From: JACZUI01 sp965216725
Lineage (GTDB): Bacteria; Actinomycetota; Acidimicrobiia; Spongiisociales; ZC4RG35
Length of the DNA stretch: 64,000 nucleotides
Direction: 5' to 3'
Assembly (NCBI GenBank): GCA_965216725.1
Contig: CBDCGI010000016.1
Coordinates: forward strand, 1 to 64,000
The first letter of the stretch is position 1. Each line of letters opens with the position of its first letter. Both the position numbers and the translations under genes were made by a program. The notes below the pieces were generated by a model, which saw only the letters and a list, made by a program, of their open reading frames with translations, did not search any database and was not told where the DNA came from. This document shows positions 63,375-64,000 of this stretch, in pieces.

Positions 63375-64000
63375 TCAGCCCGGTTGGACGGTGACGGAGT
63401 TGATGTAAACGGATTCGGTAGGAAGGCTCTTTTCGTTGGTGTTGGGCCTTGTCGTCACCTCCACCGCCGCGATCGCCTCCAAGACGTCGAGGCCGTCGGT
63501 CACTTGTCCCACGATGTTGAACTGGTTGGTGAGCACCCGGGCCGTCTCGCCGAGGACGATGAAGAACCTGCTTCCCGTGGTGTTGCGCCCTGAGTTGTCC
63601 ATGGCAACAACCCCAAGCTCATATTCGAAGTCGTCATCGGGGTGTTCGTCGTCGATGTCATAACCGGGGCCGCCTGACCCGTCGGCCTCGGGGTCGCCGG
63701 TATGGGCCACGAAGTCTTCGATAATGCGATAGAAAACCTGTCCGTCGTAGAAACCCTCTCTCGCCAAAAAGACGAACGAGTTGACAGTCTCGGGGAATGA
63801 CTCAGAGTCGAGAGCGATTGTGATGTCGCCACACGAGGTGCTGATCAGGGCCGTGGACCCGGGGCCGATGTCGTCTTGCGGCGCTGGCTCGTCGAACGTG
63901 AGCACTTCCTCGGGAGGGGGAGCCTCCGCGCCACATGCGGTGGTCTGGCCCCTGAACCCCTCATAGGTTCCTGGTATCGAGTCCTCATCGGAGCCTGTGA
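63375..64000 (-). CDS. cyclophilin-type peptidyl-prolyl isomerase (5' end beyond window)
   Basis: The C-terminal 208 or so residues of a cyclophilin are visible. ALISTSCGDITIALDSESFP, NSFVFLAREGFYDGQVFYRI and DFVAHTGDPEADGSGGPGY form the active-site region, and GVVAMDNSGRNTTGSRFFI follows. The canonical Arg of FHR is present as FYR. A GTG at 63905 could start a short form, but the frame stays open to the window edge and reads EGFRGQTTACGAEAPPP. This low-complexity linker probably follows a membrane anchor, so the gene is partial. Confidence 0.9.
   Translation of the reverse strand, partial: TGSDEDSIPGTYEGFRGQTTACGAEAPPPEEVLTFDEPAPQDDIGPGSTALISTSCGDITIALDSESFPETVNSFVFLAREGFYDGQVFYRIIEDFVAHTGDPEADGSGGPGYDIDDEHPDDDFEYELGVVAMDNSGRNTTGSRFFIVLGETARVLTNQFNIVGQVTDGLDVLEAIAAVEVTTRPNTNEKSLPTESVYINSVTVQPG

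Overview
The window is 64 kb of ordinary high-G+C chromosome from an actinomycete. Pointers to Actinomycetota are a deazaflavin (F420)-type nitroreductase and a PPOX protein, a SARP/AfsR-type regulator, an acyl-CoA carboxylase epsilon-like subunit, the dnaX-ybaB-recR order, and many genes whose -10-like box sits 6-8 nt before the start codon (leaderless layout). An uncultured Acidimicrobiia-like lineage is my best guess, but it is inference. I see no phage, insertion sequence, CRISPR array or rRNA. No gene-free stretch exceeds about 300 bases; the longest, 17639-17893, holds only a hairpin.

Layout. 1-5.6 kb: tRNA-Ser, a frameshifted CPA2-type antiporter, then a two-component system flanked on both sides by the same triple GTCAGG repeat in front of two secreted proteins. 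5.7-8.8 kb: three small regulated units (ArsR/SRPBCC/YciI, TetR/DUF4386, nitroreductase). 8.9-19.5 kb: tRNA-Arg, an unusual P-type ATPase, secreted proteins (a lipoprotein with an HEXXH motif; a PKD protein), a methyltransferase broken by an in-frame TGA, and a MerR regulator. 19.5-27.4 kb: a four-gene MacB/FtsX-type ABC exporter. 27.5-33.5 kb: single metabolic genes (class III aminotransferase, DUF1028, KAS III, GNAT, phytoene-desaturase-like).

34.2-41.8 kb is the most interesting region. A SARP-type regulator is followed by a small membrane protein, a multi-pass membrane protein, a GAF-like/SpoIIE/HATPase protein, two STAS antagonists and a conserved protein of unknown function. Three promoters here carry GTAACG-N5-GGAACGG (11-bp direct repeat); two of them place a -10-like box exactly 8 bp downstream, the published SARP promoter geometry. 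I propose a SARP-controlled partner-switching regulon.

41.8-49.8 kb: nagA with an enoyl-CoA hydratase, a nucleotide/phosphate group (dGTPase-like, 5'-deoxynucleotidase, PhoU-like, Na/Pi symporter) and an ABC-2-like transporter. 49.9-57.3 kb: dnaX-ybaB-recR, a HAD phosphatase and a MoxR-DUF58 operon lacking a transglutaminase. 57.3-64 kb: class II FBPase, thiolase, cupin, methylmalonyl-CoA epimerase overlapping an AccE-like gene, and a PPIase-PHP-MurJ operon cut by the window end.

Three genes are broken (near 1304, 2696 and 16032). The first two are single-base G/C gains repaired exactly by removing one base, so assembly error is possible.
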